A DNA stretch of 64,000 nucleotides from Desulfobulbaceae bacterium (GCA_015231515.1 JADGBM010000002.1:35383-99382), one strand, 5' to 3'. Shown: positions 44,548 through 52,653, counted from the stretch's first letter. A program made the numbers and translations. Notes: generated by a model not told the origin, from the sequence alone.

Positions 44548-46368
44548 ATGATTGCTGTATTACTGATTGCCTTTCTCTGTCCTACACAGGCATATGCAGT
44601 AACTGGCATGGAGAATCAGGCGCTGATTGGGCTTCAGGAAGACATTCACCAGGCTATTTCGCTGGTAAAACAGTCGGTTGTCAGCATCAGGGCTCAGAAA
44701 AGGGCAAAAACAGGGAAACAGGCAGGTTTATGGTTTGAGAGTATCGGTTCCGGCTTTATCATTGATAGCGACGGTCATATCCTAACTAATTATCACGTTG
44801 TTAACGATGCTGAAACCATTGATGTAAGTATCTGGCCTATCAAGGGAGAACGTTTTGCCGCTACAATCGTTCATAGTGACCATGCCCTTGATTTGGCCCT
44901 GCTTAAAATTACAACAACCAAGGCTTTGCAACCTGCACTACTGGCAAATTCTGACCAGCTTGAACTTGGTGATTATGTACTTAGCATAGGCAGCCCTTTT
45001 GGTTTTGATCACACAGTAACACTTGGGACGGTTTCGGCAGTTAATCGGGATCTGCTCATCGAAGGAAGAACGTACTCAAATATGATTCAGACTGACGCAG
45101 TTATAAATGAGGGGAACTCTGGTGGTCCGCTGATTGACATCAACGGTAAGGTCGTTGGTGTGGGCACAGCCATATATGCCCCCGATGGGACCTATACAGG
45201 TCTTGGCTTTGCTATACCTATTAATCGGGCTAAGCATTTCTTTACCCGAATAACCGGGGCGCTGACTGTGGCCCTTACCCAACCAGCTGCCCCAGCAAAC
45301 AAACTGCCAATTGATATCAACAAGAGACGGCCTGGTGATGCAATTCACCTGAAAATCACTGATTGTACCCAGTGCCATATAATCACAACCAAGAGTGTGG
45401 TCAGTACCCAGCTTGCTCTGCCGCATCCTATGGTTGGTGCCTGCAACAACTGTCACATCATGGAGGCCCATCCACCAGCCGGAAAACCAGTGACCGTTGC
45501 CCAGACTCGGCCATTACCTCTAGAACATCCCCAGACCGTAAATTTTAATGAGAAATTCTGGAACCATTACCTTCCTAAAACGATACTGCTTGTTCTTGCC
45601 TCGACAATACTCTTTTCAATGCTTGGTGTTGGCGGCGGTTTTATTTATGTTCCAATTTTACTGGCCTGCGGCCTTGATTTTTACACGGCTTCAACCACAA
45701 GCCTGCTCATGCTTTCTGCCGCATCTGTTTCGGCCCTCATGATATTTATTCGTTCCGGCCTGGTAGACTGGAAACTGATTGCCATTCTGGAAATCCCCAC
45801 TATGCTCGGGGCCTTTACCGGTGGGATGTATGCTTACTTTTTCAATGTTTCCTTGCTGTATGTTTTATTTGCTATCTGCCTTTTTGCCGCGAGTTTTTTT
45901 ATGATCCAGGATGAGGATTGGCTTTCCCGGCAGAAAAAAAGTTTCAATTTCAGCCCATACCGAATCATGGGCGATAAAGCAAACTATGTTTACGAAATTG
46001 ATCTGGCCCTTTCTGTTCCGATTACTTTTGCGGTAGGTTTTCTTGGCGGAATAATGGGACTGGCTGGCGGCTGGCTCAAAGTGCCAATGATGGTTGTTTT
46101 ATTCGGTGTTCCCATGAAGGTCGCTATAGCCTGCTCAGCGATAATGGTGCCAATAACCGGAATTTCAGGCTTTATGGGACATCAAACTCTTGGCCACTTT
46201 GAACCAAAAGTAGCTTTGGTTCTCTGTCTTGTTGCCGTAATAGGTGCTCAGATTGGCTCAAGAATTTCTATCCAGAGCAAAGCGAATCTCCTTCGTGTTC
46301 TGTTTGCAGGAGTTTTAAGCTTGGTTGGCATCTGGATGCTAATCAGGATTTTCTTCTTTAGCCAATGA
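44548..46368 (+). CDS. mamO: MamO-like protein: trypsin-like protease, two haem motifs, TauE/SafE transporter
   Basis: 606 residues from ATG 44548, which begins a signal/anchor (MIAVLLIAFLCPTQAYA); a longer frame from 44398 would encode repeat-derived residues. HtrA-type protease domain about 20-240 with an apparently complete triad: His 83 (LTNYHVV), Asp 115 (ALDLALLKI), Ser 191 (GNSGGPL). Two CxxCH motifs (CTQCH 273-277, CNNCH 299-303) form a magnetochrome-like pair. TauE/SafE-type membrane domain about 343-606 (GVGGGFIYVPILL, GIMGLAGGWLKVPMM). MamO has this protease-TauE layout, but in alphaproteobacteria its triad is degenerate; here it looks intact. Confidence 0.87.
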   Translation: MIAVLLIAFLCPTQAYAVTGMENQALIGLQEDIHQAISLVKQSVVSIRAQKRAKTGKQAGLWFESIGSGFIIDSDGHILTNYHVVNDAETIDVSIWPIKGERFAATIVHSDHALDLALLKITTTKALQPALLANSDQLELGDYVLSIGSPFGFDHTVTLGTVSAVNRDLLIEGRTYSNMIQTDAVINEGNSGGPLIDINGKVVGVGTAIYAPDGTYTGLGFAIPINRAKHFFTRITGALTVALTQPAAPANKLPIDINKRRPGDAIHLKITDCTQCHIITTKSVVSTQLALPHPMVGACNNCHIMEAHPPAGKPVTVAQTRPLPLEHPQTVNFNEKFWNHYLPKTILLVLASTILFSMLGVGGGFIYVPILLACGLDFYTASTTSLLMLSAASVSALMIFIRSGLVDWKLIAILEIPTMLGAFTGGMYAYFFNVSLLYVLFAICLFAASFFMIQDEDWLSRQKKSFNFSPYRIMGDKANYVYEIDLALSVPITFAVGFLGGIMGLAGGWLKVPMMVVLFGVPMKVAIACSAIMVPITGISGFMGHQTLGHFEPKVALVLCLVAVIGAQIGSRISIQSKANLLRVLFAGVLSLVGIWMLIRIFFFSQ

Positions 46369-47264
46369 ATTGGATATACACAATGATTGATAAAAAAAAT
46401 CTAATTACCAAAGTGCCCTGGCTTATAATTATTGCATTGGCAATTATTATATTCATAGTGGTGCTTGAAAATATTGGCCCGGTGGGTAACAGTCAGCTGG
46501 CTAATCCTGTAGCCTGGCAGCCAATGCCGCCTCAGTTCCATACTGTTCAGCCTGCACAGATACCGCAAGCAGGACAAGTACAGGCGCAGGGAACGCAACC
46601 CAGTACAGCGATGCAGGTTCAGGAAGGGATCAGTCAGGCTATTGCCATGGTACGACCCTCTGTTGTTGCTATATTGACACCTGAAAATGCCAACACACCA
46701 CCTGATAACACGGGTATTGCCTTTATTCAGCCATATACCAAAAATGGCAAGGCCCAGGGTTCTGGGGTAATTATTTCTCCCCAGGGCCATATTCTTACTA
46801 CATTTCAGGCTGTCGGTCAGGCTACTGAAGTTACGGTACAGCTATTTTCACGAGGGAAGAGAAGGCACATCGCCGATGTTGTCTCTGTTGACGCGGCAAC
46901 CGACCTGGCACTTTTGAAAATTCGCGCCACAGAATCATTTCCAGCCGCGATGTTGGGTAACTCAGACTTTATCGAAACCGGCGACATGGTTCTAGCCATT
47001 GGCAGCCCTTATGGTTTTTCCAGAAGTGCAACTCTTGGAATTATCAGTTCCAGCCGCAGACATCTTAATATCAACGGCATTAATTACCCGGATCTGATTC
47101 AAACCGACGCAGCTATTAATGATGGTGAAAATGGTGGTCCTTTGGTAAATGTTAAAGGGGAGATAATCGGCATAAATATGGCCTATTATATTCCAGGGAA
47201 CCATTTCAGCGGAATTGGTTTTGCCATCCCCATTAATGATGCTAGACGTGTTTTTAATATGTGA
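46365..47264 (+). CDS. MamE/MamO-type trypsin-like pseudo-protease
   Basis: 299 residues. TM about 18-36, Gln/Pro-rich linker, then an HtrA-type fold about 85-299 (GSGVIISPQGHILTT, DLALLKI, AIGSPYGFSRSATLG, GIGFAIPIN). Catalytic His is replaced (LTTFQAV, Gln 148) and the Ser motif reads GENGGPL (Asn 256), so only Asp 180 remains; it should be catalytically dead. No PDZ or haem sites. Corresponds in position to a MamE N-terminal half split from its PDZ half. ATGA-type overlap with the preceding gene. A regulatory or metal-binding role, as known for pseudo-protease MamO, is likely. Confidence 0.84.
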   Translation: MNWIYTMIDKKNLITKVPWLIIIALAIIIFIVVLENIGPVGNSQLANPVAWQPMPPQFHTVQPAQIPQAGQVQAQGTQPSTAMQVQEGISQAIAMVRPSVVAILTPENANTPPDNTGIAFIQPYTKNGKAQGSGVIISPQGHILTTFQAVGQATEVTVQLFSRGKRRHIADVVSVDAATDLALLKIRATESFPAAMLGNSDFIETGDMVLAIGSPYGFSRSATLGIISSSRRHLNINGINYPDLIQTDAAINDGENGGPLVNVKGEIIGINMAYYIPGNHFSGIGFAIPINDARRVFNM

Positions 47265-47288
47265 ATTTAAAGCAGTTCGCTATTAGCT

Positions 47289-47312
47289 ATTCGCTTTTTG
47301 CTGAGAGCGAAT
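47289..47312. repeat. Inverted repeat in the gap after the pseudo-protease
   Basis: ATTCGCT (47289-47295) pairs with AGCGAAT (47306-47312). It belongs to a GCTATTAGC/GTTAGC-rich intergenic stretch of the same style as 7852-7886 and 63745-63780. Confidence 0.45.
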
Positions 47313-47367
47313 CGTTAAAGGCTAACGACTTAAAAAATATTTAACTACCTCACGGAGGAAATAAATA

Positions 47368-47799
47368 ATGCAAAATGAAAAGTATGATTTCTCAGTCAAA
47401 GGATTTGCCATATATATTGGGCTTGTTGGTGCTACTGCCGCTTCAGTAATTACTCTGTACGGCTATGCAAATGGGTTCGACTTTCTGGGTGAAAGACTGC
47501 GTGGTGCCTCAATGGCAATGACAGCTGCCTTTAATACCCAGCCGGTTCAACAACCCATGCAGCAGCAGTTTATACAGCAACAACCTTTTTACCAGGGGCA
47601 GGGCCAGATGATGTATCAACCGGCTCCATATGCTGCTCAACCGCAGGCCATGCAGCAACAGGCACAGGCGGCAGGACAGTTTCTCTGCCCTCAGCATGGC
47701 CCGGTTGGCACTCCGACCCTTGACGCAACAGGTATTCCGCGCTGCCCGCTTGATGGTCAGCCAATGCAGTTTCACGGTGCAACAGCTCCTTTAAGATAA
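47368..47799 (+). CDS. Single-TM Gln-rich protein with CPxHG/CPxxG metal-ribbon end
   Basis: 143 residues. TM about 12-32 (FAIYIGLVGATAASVITLYG), a Gln/Pro/Tyr-rich middle (about 57-103, QQPMQQQFIQQQPF), and a C-terminal four-ligand module CPQHGPVGTP ... CPLDGQPM. The module resembles short heavy-metal-binding ribbons (CPxH ... CPxC). RBS acggagg before ATG. Paired with the next gene, which ends the same way. Probably a magnetosome-membrane metal-binding protein; family not known to me. Confidence 0.72.
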   Translation: MQNEKYDFSVKGFAIYIGLVGATAASVITLYGYANGFDFLGERLRGASMAMTAAFNTQPVQQPMQQQFIQQQPFYQGQGQMMYQPAPYAAQPQAMQQQAQAAGQFLCPQHGPVGTPTLDATGIPRCPLDGQPMQFHGATAPLR

Positions 47800-47800
47800 C

Positions 47801-48304
47801 GTGAAAGAAATGGAAGAAAGGGAAACCAATTCAGTGCAGGACCATATTCCTTTCGCCTCGGAGCCCTATCTGGAGGATACCCTTCATTTGCCCTCGTGGC
47901 TCATTATAACCTTAGCCAGTGTTATTATTTTTGGCGTAGTTTTTTCAGTTTTAGACCACGCTCGTAAAAAACCAATGAGTCCACAGGAACTGGTTGCTGC
48001 GGCCTTTACCCAGCCAATAACAGCTCCGACCTTGGATTGGAAGCCGGGAATGGGCCCACAACCCCTGATCTACCACCCGGCAGCTGCTAATCAACAGCTC
48101 GTCGTACAACAATGGAAACCTGGAATGGGGCCAAAACCATTTATATATCACCCTGCCGCCTTCCAGCTGCCAGCACAAGCAAATCCGGGATGGAACCCAC
48201 TGTATATTTGTCCTGTTCACGGAGCGACTGGTACCGGCATATCAGGACAAAACGGTTTACTTTACTGCTCAATCTGTAATCAGCCTTTGGTGATGAACAA
48301 ATGA
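47801..48304 (+). CDS. Single-TM protein with WKPGMGP repeats and CPVHG/CSIC ribbon
   Basis: 167 residues. The start is GTG 47801 or ATG 47810. An acidic N terminus is followed by a TM about 31-50 (LIITLASVIIFGVVFSVL), two copies of WKPGMGPxPxIYHPAA (about 85-123), and a C-terminal module YICPVHGATGTG ... LYCSICNQPL like the heavy-metal-binding domain of copper/zinc exporters. Overlaps the MamL-like gene start by 4 nt. Shares its ribbon with the previous gene, so the two likely form a pair. Confidence 0.74.
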   Translation: MKEMEERETNSVQDHIPFASEPYLEDTLHLPSWLIITLASVIIFGVVFSVLDHARKKPMSPQELVAAAFTQPITAPTLDWKPGMGPQPLIYHPAAANQQLVVQQWKPGMGPKPFIYHPAAFQLPAQANPGWNPLYICPVHGATGTGISGQNGLLYCSICNQPLVMNK

Positions 48305-48573
48305 AAATTTTGCTGACAATTATCCTGACAACAATCACGATTCTCTTTGCTGCCCAGAACTTCGATCATGTTAATATTTATATCTTTGCAGGTAAACCAG
48401 TGCCAGTCCGTCTCTTTTTTGTGATGGCTAGTTGCGGTGTTATTGGCTACCTGACTCGATTCATGATTGGCATCTCGAAAGAAGATGAGATCAAAAAGAG
48501 ATATCGAATGCTGCGACTGCAAGATAAAAAAAAGCAGTACGGAGCCGGTCATGATGATCATGATGATATATAG
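48301..48573 (+). CDS. mamL: MamL-like / LapA-domain (DUF1049) membrane protein
   Basis: 90 residues. Two TM helices (about 2-19 and 36-60) with the LapA pattern AAQNFDHVNIYIFAGKPVPV between them and a basic cytoplasmic helix (KKRYRMLRLQDKKKQY) after. MamL has the same size, fold and basic tail and is required for magnetosome membrane invagination. The His/Asp-rich end (GHDDHDD) is unusual and could bind metal. MamL is the best fit from context, but generic LapA proteins look similar. Confidence 0.72.
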   Translation: MKILLTIILTTITILFAAQNFDHVNIYIFAGKPVPVRLFFVMASCGVIGYLTRFMIGISKEDEIKKRYRMLRLQDKKKQYGAGHDDHDDI

Positions 48574-48644
48574 CTTCAAAAGCTGAATAATGAAATTCCC
48601 CAGATATAGAACTCATAAATTAAACGATAAACTGATATAACATC

Positions 48645-49535
48645 ATGCAATGTGCAAACTGTGAAGATTGTGGAAAACGTGTCGCCTGGGTTGGCATCTG
48701 GGTTAACGTTGTCCTGGTATTACTGAAGTTATATGCCGGATATGCTGCCGGCAGCAAGGCCTGTCTTGCCGACGGTCTGCACTCTGCTTCCAATATTGTA
48801 ATCGCCTTTGTTATCCTGATAAGTCGGCGGGTTACCCGTCGAAATGCCTCCCATGAATATCATTTTGGTTATGGCAAGGCAGAGTTTTTGGCTGCCGGAT
48901 TCAGCAGCTTTTTAATTATTATTGGGGCCATAATCCTTATCTCAGTCTCAATCAAACATTTGCTGCACGATAGCACCCATGTGCCTCACTCATCTGCCAT
49001 AATTGTTGCACTTATCTCTATTGGCGCTAATGAAATGCTTTTTCGCTACATGCGCTGTGTTGGAACCAAACTAAAAAGCCAGACCATATTAGCAAATGCC
49101 TGGGCAAATCGTGCTGACTGCTTTTCTTCTGCGGCTGTTATTGTAGGTGTTATTGGCCAACGTCTCGGTATTCCCCACCTTGATCCATTTGCCGCCTTGA
49201 TTGTCGTTGCCGCAATTATCAAAATAAGCTCTTCAATACTGATGGATTCGTTACGTTCTCTCATGGATGTCTCTGTTAATTCACATTACAGTGAAGATAT
49301 TAAGGACATAGTCCGTGAAATTGAAGGCGTTCGAGGCTTAGAAGCGCTTAAGACCAGACAACTTGGGCATTACGTCTGGGTCGAGATGGATCTCCTTGTC
49401 GACCCTCTGCACAGTCTTAAAAATGCCAACTATATTGGTGAAATGGTCAGAACTTCGATTCATGATAAGCTTAAAGATATTGAGCGGGTAACGTTACATA
49501 TCAAACCAATGATACAATCAGCTGAAACCGAGTAA
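48645..49535 (+). CDS. mamM: MamB/MamM-type cation diffusion facilitator (likely MamM)
   Basis: 296 residues. N-terminal CANCEDC; six TMs; transport-site residues in ACLADGLHSASN (TM2) and ANRADCFSSA (TM5); HEYHFGYGK loop; C-terminal domain with IEGVRGLEALKTRQLGHYVW, close to the MamM stretch VPGVRG...R.VGQDIW. Iron import into magnetosomes. MamB and MamM form heterodimers, and this window encodes one of each kind. The unusual N-terminal Cys-x2-Cys-x2-Cys may bind metal. Confidence 0.87.
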   Translation: MQCANCEDCGKRVAWVGIWVNVVLVLLKLYAGYAAGSKACLADGLHSASNIVIAFVILISRRVTRRNASHEYHFGYGKAEFLAAGFSSFLIIIGAIILISVSIKHLLHDSTHVPHSSAIIVALISIGANEMLFRYMRCVGTKLKSQTILANAWANRADCFSSAAVIVGVIGQRLGIPHLDPFAALIVVAAIIKISSSILMDSLRSLMDVSVNSHYSEDIKDIVREIEGVRGLEALKTRQLGHYVWVEMDLLVDPLHSLKNANYIGEMVRTSIHDKLKDIERVTLHIKPMIQSAETE

Positions 49536-49571
49536 TAACGTTTTTTTAACAGCTAAGGACATCAGGCGCCT

Positions 49572-49958
49572 ATGAAAAAGAAAACCATGTGTACAAACTG
49601 TCCAGTAAAAGGCTATAGTAAGGAAATATGTAAGATGCACAGCAAATTAGTTGCCCATCATAAAGTTTGCCCCCAGCAAACTTGCTCTTTACGTTCACTA
49701 GGTAAAATAGCTTTTTGGGGCGCCGGAATCGGTATTACAGGAACCCTTGCCGGACTTGCTGTTCTGCCTGCTTTTGGAGCCAAAGCGCTGCTTGGTCATA
49801 CTCTGGCTGCGAAACTGTCAGGGGCCGGTGGGGCAATGGGAGCAGGTGCTAATGTTGTACGTCACAAAAAAAACAATTGCCAAAAAAGTCAAAAAATGAA
49901 AAAAAGAAACTTAATCCTTCCAAAATCATTCAGCTATGCAGAGGTGTGTAATGAGTAA
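49572..49958 (+). CDS. Cys/His-rich glycine-zipper membrane protein
   Basis: 128 residues. The N-terminal 40 residues hold six Cys and three His (CTNCP, ICKMH, HHKVCPQQTC), a likely metal-binding region. A glycine/alanine-rich membrane segment follows (GAGIGITGTLAGLAVLPAFG, LSGAGGAMGAGANVV) reminiscent of the LG/GxxxG stretches in magnetosome proteins such as MamD or Mms6. Basic tail. No direct homology found by eye. Overlaps the next gene by 8 nt. Confidence 0.68.
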   Translation: MKKKTMCTNCPVKGYSKEICKMHSKLVAHHKVCPQQTCSLRSLGKIAFWGAGIGITGTLAGLAVLPAFGAKALLGHTLAAKLSGAGGAMGAGANVVRHKKNNCQKSQKMKKRNLILPKSFSYAEVCNE

Positions 49959-50283
49959 TGCAACCAATTATGACCAGACAAAACGTGAAATCAAGATGCG
50001 CAAATTTGAGGAAAGAGAGATAGATTCCCAACTTGAGGATGAGTGGCAGGAAATAACTAAACCAAGAAAGAGAGTAACTAGTATCGATATTGCTAAGCTA
50101 GGAACTGGCGTTCTGGTTGGCGGTGGGTTGGGTCTTCTTGCCGGTGTTGCAACCATTGCCGTTGCGGCCAGTGCAGCAGAAATTGTTATTGGCGGTGTTA
50201 TAACTAAGGTTGCCGGCGTAGTTGGTGGCGCAGCGGGCCTTGGTTTTGGCTTACAATCACTTGACAAAAATACAAACCGTTAA
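49951..50283 (+). CDS. Glycine-zipper membrane protein
   Basis: 110 residues; ATG 49951 with gagg 6 nt upstream (49936 is an alternative). A charged N-terminal half (REIKMRKFEEREIDSQLEDE) precedes a long Gly/Ala/Val hydrophobic segment (GVLVGGGLGLLAGVATIAVA, VVGGAAGLGFGL). Coupled to both neighbours by overlap. Like its neighbour it could insert in the magnetosome membrane and template or tether. Confidence 0.68.
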   Translation: MSNATNYDQTKREIKMRKFEEREIDSQLEDEWQEITKPRKRVTSIDIAKLGTGVLVGGGLGLLAGVATIAVAASAAEIVIGGVITKVAGVVGGAAGLGFGLQSLDKNTNR

Positions 50284-50561
50284 TGGCCATGTCAGAGTCA
50301 TCATCTACTCAAGGACACTCCCCGACCTGTAAACATTGTAAGGATACTATGTTTGTCGAAGAGGTGCATCGGCACTCCAGCAAATCCCCTTGGATTGTTG
50401 GCGGTATTGGTCTGTTTCTTTCTCTGTTTCTGGGTGGCCTCATCATCGGACTCCCCATGATCTGTTATGCATTTTATATGCGTCAGGCAAAGGAAACCCT
50501 GTGCCTGTGTCATTCATGTGGGTATTATTTTCCAGTATATTCTAACCGGGAACGGGGTTAA
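50283..50561 (+). CDS. Zinc-ribbon-like two-TM small protein
   Basis: 92 residues. CKHCKDTMF near the N terminus and CLCHSCGYYFPV at the C terminus form a split four-cysteine ribbon around two TM helices (PWIVGGIGLFLSLFLGGLII, LPMICYAFYM). Start shares bases with the previous stop. Last plus-strand gene of the mam operon. Family unknown. Confidence 0.66.
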   Translation: MAMSESSSTQGHSPTCKHCKDTMFVEEVHRHSSKSPWIVGGIGLFLSLFLGGLIIGLPMICYAFYMRQAKETLCLCHSCGYYFPVYSNRERG

Positions 50562-50600
50562 ATTTACTATTCGCTGATGCATTGAAAGGCTTATAGGCTT

Positions 50601-50915
50601 TCACCCCTCCCCACAGAGTATTTGTTTCGCAATAGTTGTTAAGTCCTTTTTTATCTGTCTTCTAAACGGAAGGGCTGCCAGCGGTATTTTGCCGTCTATA
50701 TTGATTTGTCCCGTCTGCACGTGCACCTGTATTGAAAATGAATATGACCCCACCATAAAGGCATAATGGCCCTTATCAGCACCCCACGACTCATCACATA
50801 AAATAAAATCATCCCCGGAATTTTGGGCAAGAGCTTTTACAAGTTTAGATTGCAACCTGGATTTCACATCTTCCACATTCATCGTGTGCGGTATGATATG
50901 TTTTAATTTAGGCAT
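50601..50915 (-). CDS. Polyhydroxyalkanoate-system-type (PHA_gran_rgn-like) protein
   Basis: 104 residues. HTMNVEDVKSRLQSKLVKAL, then a beta-rich part (YAFMVGSYSFSIQVHVQTGQ) and IPLAALPFRRQIKKDL resemble the small family annotated as polyhydroxyalkanoic acid system proteins. Function is poorly known. Convergent with the mam operon. May be unrelated to magnetosomes. Confidence 0.6.
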   Translation of the reverse strand: MPKLKHIIPHTMNVEDVKSRLQSKLVKALAQNSGDDFILCDESWGADKGHYAFMVGSYSFSIQVHVQTGQINIDGKIPLAALPFRRQIKKDLTTIAKQILCGEG

Positions 50916-50936
50916 TGTTATGGTACTAATTACACC

Positions 50937-51359
50937 ATGTCATACGAAATAAGCGAAGATTGTATAGGTTGTGGGTTATGTGTATCAAAGTGCCCGGTAG
51001 ATGCAATCGCTGGAGTAAAAAAACAGCGCTTTGATATAAATCCAGGCTTATGTGAGGAGTGTGGCACCTGTTTTGAACATTGTCCAAAAGCGGCAATTGT
51101 CGATCCATATGGCAATCGAAGGGATATAAAAAAAGGAAAACGACAAAAGCCGAAAAAGTCTTTTATTGATAAAGGGTTATGTGCGGGATGCCAGACCTGT
51201 ATCATGAACTGCCCACATAAGGCAATAACCTTTGTCAAAAAAGGATTACTAAGCAAAGGATATAGCAAGATTGAACAGGAAAAATGTCTCGGTTGCGGAT
51301 CCTGTCTGCGTTTTTGCATAACTGGGGCTATCTCATTAGCTGATGAATCAACACCTTAA
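50937..51359 (+). CDS. Polyferredoxin with four 4Fe-4S motifs (Mad6-like)
   Basis: 140 residues. Four cysteine motifs: CIGCGLCVSKCP, CEECGTCFEHCP, CAGCQTCIMNCP and CLGCGSCLRFCI, in two pairs separated by a basic loop (GNRRDIKKGKRQKPKK). In each pair, clusters of the 2[4Fe-4S] ferredoxin type are expected. Cytosolic electron carrier. A ferredoxin-like protein (Mad6, from memory) is part of the mad set. Could donate electrons to the haem/b-type proteins of the mam operon. Confidence 0.85.
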   Translation: MSYEISEDCIGCGLCVSKCPVDAIAGVKKQRFDINPGLCEECGTCFEHCPKAAIVDPYGNRRDIKKGKRQKPKKSFIDKGLCAGCQTCIMNCPHKAITFVKKGLLSKGYSKIEQEKCLGCGSCLRFCITGAISLADESTP

Positions 51360-51384
51360 AGATACTATCCAAATAACCAAGAAC

Positions 51385-52653
51385 TTATAATTCTTCGGCA
51401 TTTGCCATGATAAGCGCACCTTTAGCAGCTGCATTGACAGGGTCCTGGGCCAGTCTAACCCCAGAAATTGATAGAGGCAGTCGGCAGCTGGCCAAGGCTT
51501 TTTCAAAAATCTGTAAAAAACCATCCGATTGAACAGAGCCACCGCTTAAGACCACTGGAATTGATGAGTTAATATTGGCAGGAGGTCTTCCTCCAAGTGC
51601 TTTCTCAAGACCGGCAACTATCGCTGTAACAACATCTTCATAATATATGCGAAGTCCCCTCTCCAATCGTGTTGCCGGCTTTGATGAAAGTGAAAAAGAG
51701 TTTTCTTTATATTCTTTCACCTTAAACTGTAACTCATTAGATGTTTGAGCAACCATTGCGTCAATATAATCCCCGGCCTTTGGAATACTGAAACTAACTA
51801 CCGGAACAGAAAGATAGGTAAGCGCAATATTACAAACACTTGCACCAACTGTAACAACAAGTCCTGTATAGTTATTGTCGTGTAGTTCTGACATTACAAC
51901 GGCAAGCCCTTCCTCAACTGGCATGGCTATATAGCCAAACCTGGAGAAAAAGGCCTTCAAAGTACCTTTAACAAAAGCCTTCGTATTATCATTTTCAAGT
52001 GCTGGGGCCGGCACGGTAAAATAAAGCGGTGTGGCTGGAGTGCTGGGGCGTCCGATTATAGCCTGTAAAATAACCTCACAGAGCACAACCCCATCCTGAC
52101 CCTTGGAGTATTCGGCAGGTACTGGGCGCAATGGGTGCGAGTGAAAAGCTTTGGCTATATTGTCGGCACCATAGCCCTGAACATAGTCAAAATTATTCAT
52201 CTCAAAATATGGGATCTCGTGCTCGTAAAGGACGTTAGTATAAAAACTTTCAAAGGGGATGGTGTTATTAAACTTGGCCCGGTGGATATCATGCACTTTT
52301 TTGTCACGCCCTTCAGCTAGAACAATTGCACTTGTACCAATGTCTATACCAACTGGCCCCTGCGGTTTAACTGTTGAGTTGCCTAGTCGCTGATCTGACA
52401 CAGATGCATTTTGAGGCGCGGGATTTTGCGGGCCAGAATTTGTGGCCGATGCAGAGGCAGAAGAAGCGGAAACAGCAGCCGCGGGCTGAGTACTTGCTGA
52501 TGCAGGTTGTGCTGGGGTTGCTGGCACTGAGGCTTTAGGCGTCGAAGTTTGCCACGGTCCTGTTGCGGTATCAGTCCCGAGGGAATTCTCTCCGATTGCT
52601 AACGAGGCCTCAACAGCTCTATTTAATACTTCATCCCGCCTGTCGTCCTGCAT
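51385..52653 (-). CDS. Second actin-like ATPase (Mad28-like) with degenerate phosphate-2 loop
   Basis: 422 residues. A 98-residue Ala/Ser/Pro/Thr-rich disordered N terminus precedes an actin/Hsp70 fold: phosphate-1 VGIDIGTS (101-108); phosphate-2 region LVVTVGASVCNIAL, where the usual Asp of DIGxGT is Thr; adenosine motif VVLSGGSVQSDGF. A second actin-like protein beside MamK (Mad28) is known in magnetotactic Desulfobacterota. The altered loop suggests weak or no ATP hydrolysis, or a structural partner of MamK. Confidence 0.85.
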   Translation of the reverse strand: MQDDRRDEVLNRAVEASLAIGENSLGTDTATGPWQTSTPKASVPATPAQPASASTQPAAAVSASSASASATNSGPQNPAPQNASVSDQRLGNSTVKPQGPVGIDIGTSAIVLAEGRDKKVHDIHRAKFNNTIPFESFYTNVLYEHEIPYFEMNNFDYVQGYGADNIAKAFHSHPLRPVPAEYSKGQDGVVLCEVILQAIIGRPSTPATPLYFTVPAPALENDNTKAFVKGTLKAFFSRFGYIAMPVEEGLAVVMSELHDNNYTGLVVTVGASVCNIALTYLSVPVVSFSIPKAGDYIDAMVAQTSNELQFKVKEYKENSFSLSSKPATRLERGLRIYYEDVVTAIVAGLEKALGGRPPANINSSIPVVLSGGSVQSDGFLQIFEKALASCRLPLSISGVRLAQDPVNAAAKGALIMANAEEL

